The notes under the pieces are model-generated. The model had not been told where the DNA came from and searched no databases. It was given only the letters and a program-made list of their open reading frames with translations. From the NCBI RefSeq assembly GCF_004336805.1, contig NZ_SJXM01000001.1:248001-312000 (forward strand): a stretch of 64,000 bases of DNA, written 5' to 3'. Shown here one piece after another: positions 62,838-64,000 of the stretch (its first letter is position 1; every line of letters starts with the position of its first letter). The translations under genes were made by a program, and so were the position numbers. This stretch comes from Aeromicrobium sp. IC_218 (lineage in GTDB: Bacteria > Actinomycetota > Actinomycetes > Propionibacteriales > Nocardioidaceae).

Positions 62838-62900
62838 CGCTGAGTGTGACGTTTCGGGGGTGAGATCAGCTGATTGAGGCCCGAAACGTCACACTCAGCG
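62838..62900. repeat. 63-bp nested palindrome (21-bp perfect arms)
   Basis: CGCTGAGTGTGACGTTTCGG plus G (62838-62858) is repeated inverted at 62880-62900 without mismatch. The 21-nt interval contains ATCAGCTGAT, itself a perfect palindrome at 62865-62874. It lies between convergent genes, 37 bp beyond a separate terminator, so a second terminator is not needed. Possibly a small MITE-like or REP element. Confidence 0.75.
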
Positions 62901-62946
62901 CGAAGGGGAGCCAGCACCCGGGGTGAGGGCCCCCGGTGAGGAGGGC

Positions 62947-63678
62947 TCAGTCGGCGGGGTGGGGCTGCGGGCGGCCGGCCTCGACGAAGGCATCGCAGTG
63001 CCGGACGAGCTCGGCGTAGCCCGCCTCGCCCATCATCGCCACGAGCTCGTCGCGGCTGGCCAGGTAGACCGGCACCGGCGAGACGTGCGCCTCGGTGTTG
63101 GACGAGCAGTACCAGTCCAGGTCGGCGCCGCCCGGACCCCAGCCGGCGCGCGTGTACTCGCCGATGGACGTCTCGGTGTACGTCGACCCGTCGCCGCGGT
63201 CGACCTCGCGGAACTGGCGTCGCAGCGGCAGCTGCCAGCACACGTCCGGCTTGGTCTCGACGAACGAGCGTCCCTCGGCCACGGCCAGGTGGTGCAGCGC
63301 GCAGCCGTACCCGCCGGGGAAGTCGGCGTCGTTGTGGAACACGCAGGCGCCGTCGGCCACGCGGGTCTTGAGGTCGCCCTCGTCGTCCAGCTCGGTCCAG
63401 CCGCCCTCGAAGAACGGGCGTCGCTGCCACAGGTCGTCGGTCAGCCGGGCCACGTGGCCGGCGACGCGCTCGTGGTCCTCGTCGCCGGAGAAGTGCGCGC
63501 CGAGCGTGCAGCAGCCGGTCGAGGGGGACGAGCGGTAGATGCCGTGGCAGCCGCCGCCGAAGATGCAGGTCCAGCGCGAGGTCAGCCACGTGAGGTCGCA
63601 GTGGAAGACCTCGTCGGCGTCGTCGGGGTTCACGAAGTCGACCCAGGCGCGGGGGACCACCAGGTCGATCTCGGGCAT
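62947..63678 (-). CDS. Cysteine-rich cytoplasmic protein of unknown function
   Basis: 243 residues. Cys residues cluster as FHCDLTW, WTCIFGGGCHGIY, TGCCTLG, GACVFHND, GYGCALH and DVCWQLPLRR (ten in all), a pattern that suggests a metal or iron-sulfur site as in YkgJ/DUF3109-like proteins. I do not assign a family. No signal peptide. Conserved-looking and well coded. Confidence 0.7.
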   Translation of the reverse strand: MPEIDLVVPRAWVDFVNPDDADEVFHCDLTWLTSRWTCIFGGGCHGIYRSSPSTGCCTLGAHFSGDEDHERVAGHVARLTDDLWQRRPFFEGGWTELDDEGDLKTRVADGACVFHNDADFPGGYGCALHHLAVAEGRSFVETKPDVCWQLPLRRQFREVDRGDGSTYTETSIGEYTRAGWGPGGADLDWYCSSNTEAHVSPVPVYLASRDELVAMMGEAGYAELVRHCDAFVEAGRPQPHPAD

Positions 63679-63728
63679 GGGACGAGCCTAGGCGCGGCGC
63701 ACCGACGCGCGCCGCGCGGGCGAGCGGG

Positions 63729-64000
63729 TCAGGCGGCGACCGGCTCGGGGTCCGGCTCGCTGCCCATGGCCGGGACGTGGACGTTGAGCGTCTGCTGCAG
63801 CCCGGTGAGCAGGAAGACCCGCAGGACGCGCGGCTCGGAGCCGACGATGGACAGGACGCGGCCGCCCGAGGCGAGCAGCTGGGACACCGAGACGAAGACG
63901 CGCAGGCCGGCGGCGTCCAGGAACGTGAGCTGACGCAGGTCGATGACCATGTCGCGTCCGGACTGGCCGACCTCGGCGGTGAGGAACGCGGCGAGCGGGT
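63729..64000 (-). CDS. STAS-domain anti-sigma factor antagonist, partial (N-terminus beyond window)
   Basis: The C-terminal ~90 residues of a STAS protein. MVIDLRQLTFLDAAGLRVFVSVSQLLASGGRVLSIVG matches the SpoIIAA/RsbV core strand-loop-helix. The phospho-acceptor Ser of DSSGL is Ala here (DAAGL), so kinase-based switching at that site is not possible. The frame continues past base 64000 upstream of the internal ATG at 63950, so the true start lies outside. Confidence 0.8.
   Translation of the reverse strand, partial: PLAAFLTAEVGQSGRDMVIDLRQLTFLDAAGLRVFVSVSQLLASGGRVLSIVGSEPRVLRVFLLTGLQQTLNVHVPAMGSEPDPEPVAA

Overview
The window is 64 kb of a high-GC actinobacterial chromosome. Evidence for this is the strong G/C bias at third codon positions, frequent GTG starts with ATGA/GTGA gene overlaps, a mycothiol-type formaldehyde dehydrogenase, the gene set ftsH-folE-folP-folB-folK ... 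panC-panD-coaX ... lysS ... clpC-mutY-disA-radA (the same order as the M. tuberculosis Rv3610c-Rv3585 region, mirrored), and several leaderless-type promoters. The protein sequences look most like the Propionibacteriales (Nocardioides/Aeromicrobium group). That placement is an inference from recognition, not from a search.

Layout. 1-12 kb: a truncated GTP-dependent PEP carboxykinase with a divergent ArsR-type regulator/diguanylate cyclase pair, a CPA-type antiporter, a small VapB-like/LytR_C pair, a quinone oxidoreductase with a divergent TetR regulator, inorganic pyrophosphatase, a D-Ala-D-Ala carboxypeptidase, a zinc metalloprotease and a polar amino acid ABC importer. 12.2-19.3 kb: tilS-hpt-ftsH followed by the folate operon folE-folP-(NTF2-like)-folB-folK-DUF3180. 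19.3-24.9 kb: accessory enzymes (alpha/beta hydrolase, aldo/keto reductase, DUF885 peptidase-like protein, secreted protein). 24.9-28.0 kb: DUF2520 dehydrogenase-panC-panD-coaX (pantothenate/CoA). 28-33 kb: small envelope proteins, an NhaA-DsbA fusion, a PilZ protein and lysS. 33.2-51.7 kb: an accessory block between lysS and clpC, where other actinobacteria usually carry lsr2. It holds an HNH endonuclease with flanking repeats, a Na+/H+ antiporter, a CitA/CitB-like two-component system facing a tctCBA-usp tricarboxylate uptake operon, and an organosulfur-type cluster (TauD-like dioxygenase; SsuB/SsuC/SsuA-like importer; FMN monooxygenase; MFS carrier; flavin reductase). 51.8-58.8 kb: clpC, mutY, disA, radA. 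58.9-64 kb: mycothiol-dependent formaldehyde oxidation with an MBL hydrolase, VOC protein, DUF2975/XRE pair, membrane proteins and a truncated STAS protein.

Most unusual signal: two vitamin genes, folE and panC, are each preceded by the same composite module. A mini-ORF starts at the upstream gene's stop codon (GTGA/ATGA), begins (M/V)(S/T)ERSE, contains YR(S/A)(F/L)LTE, and ends in a TGA overlapping the ATG of the vitamin gene. Over the same bases lies a 17-18-pair hairpin with a conserved ACCGT...CTC loop that buries the Shine-Dalgarno sequence and start codon of the vitamin gene. The module is tandemly duplicated before folE. A stripped-down 9-codon version (MSERLEERP) links the NTF2-like gene to folB. 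This looks like a translation-coupling switch, or a mobile repeat domesticated as one. No tRNA, rRNA, CRISPR array or complete IS element was seen.
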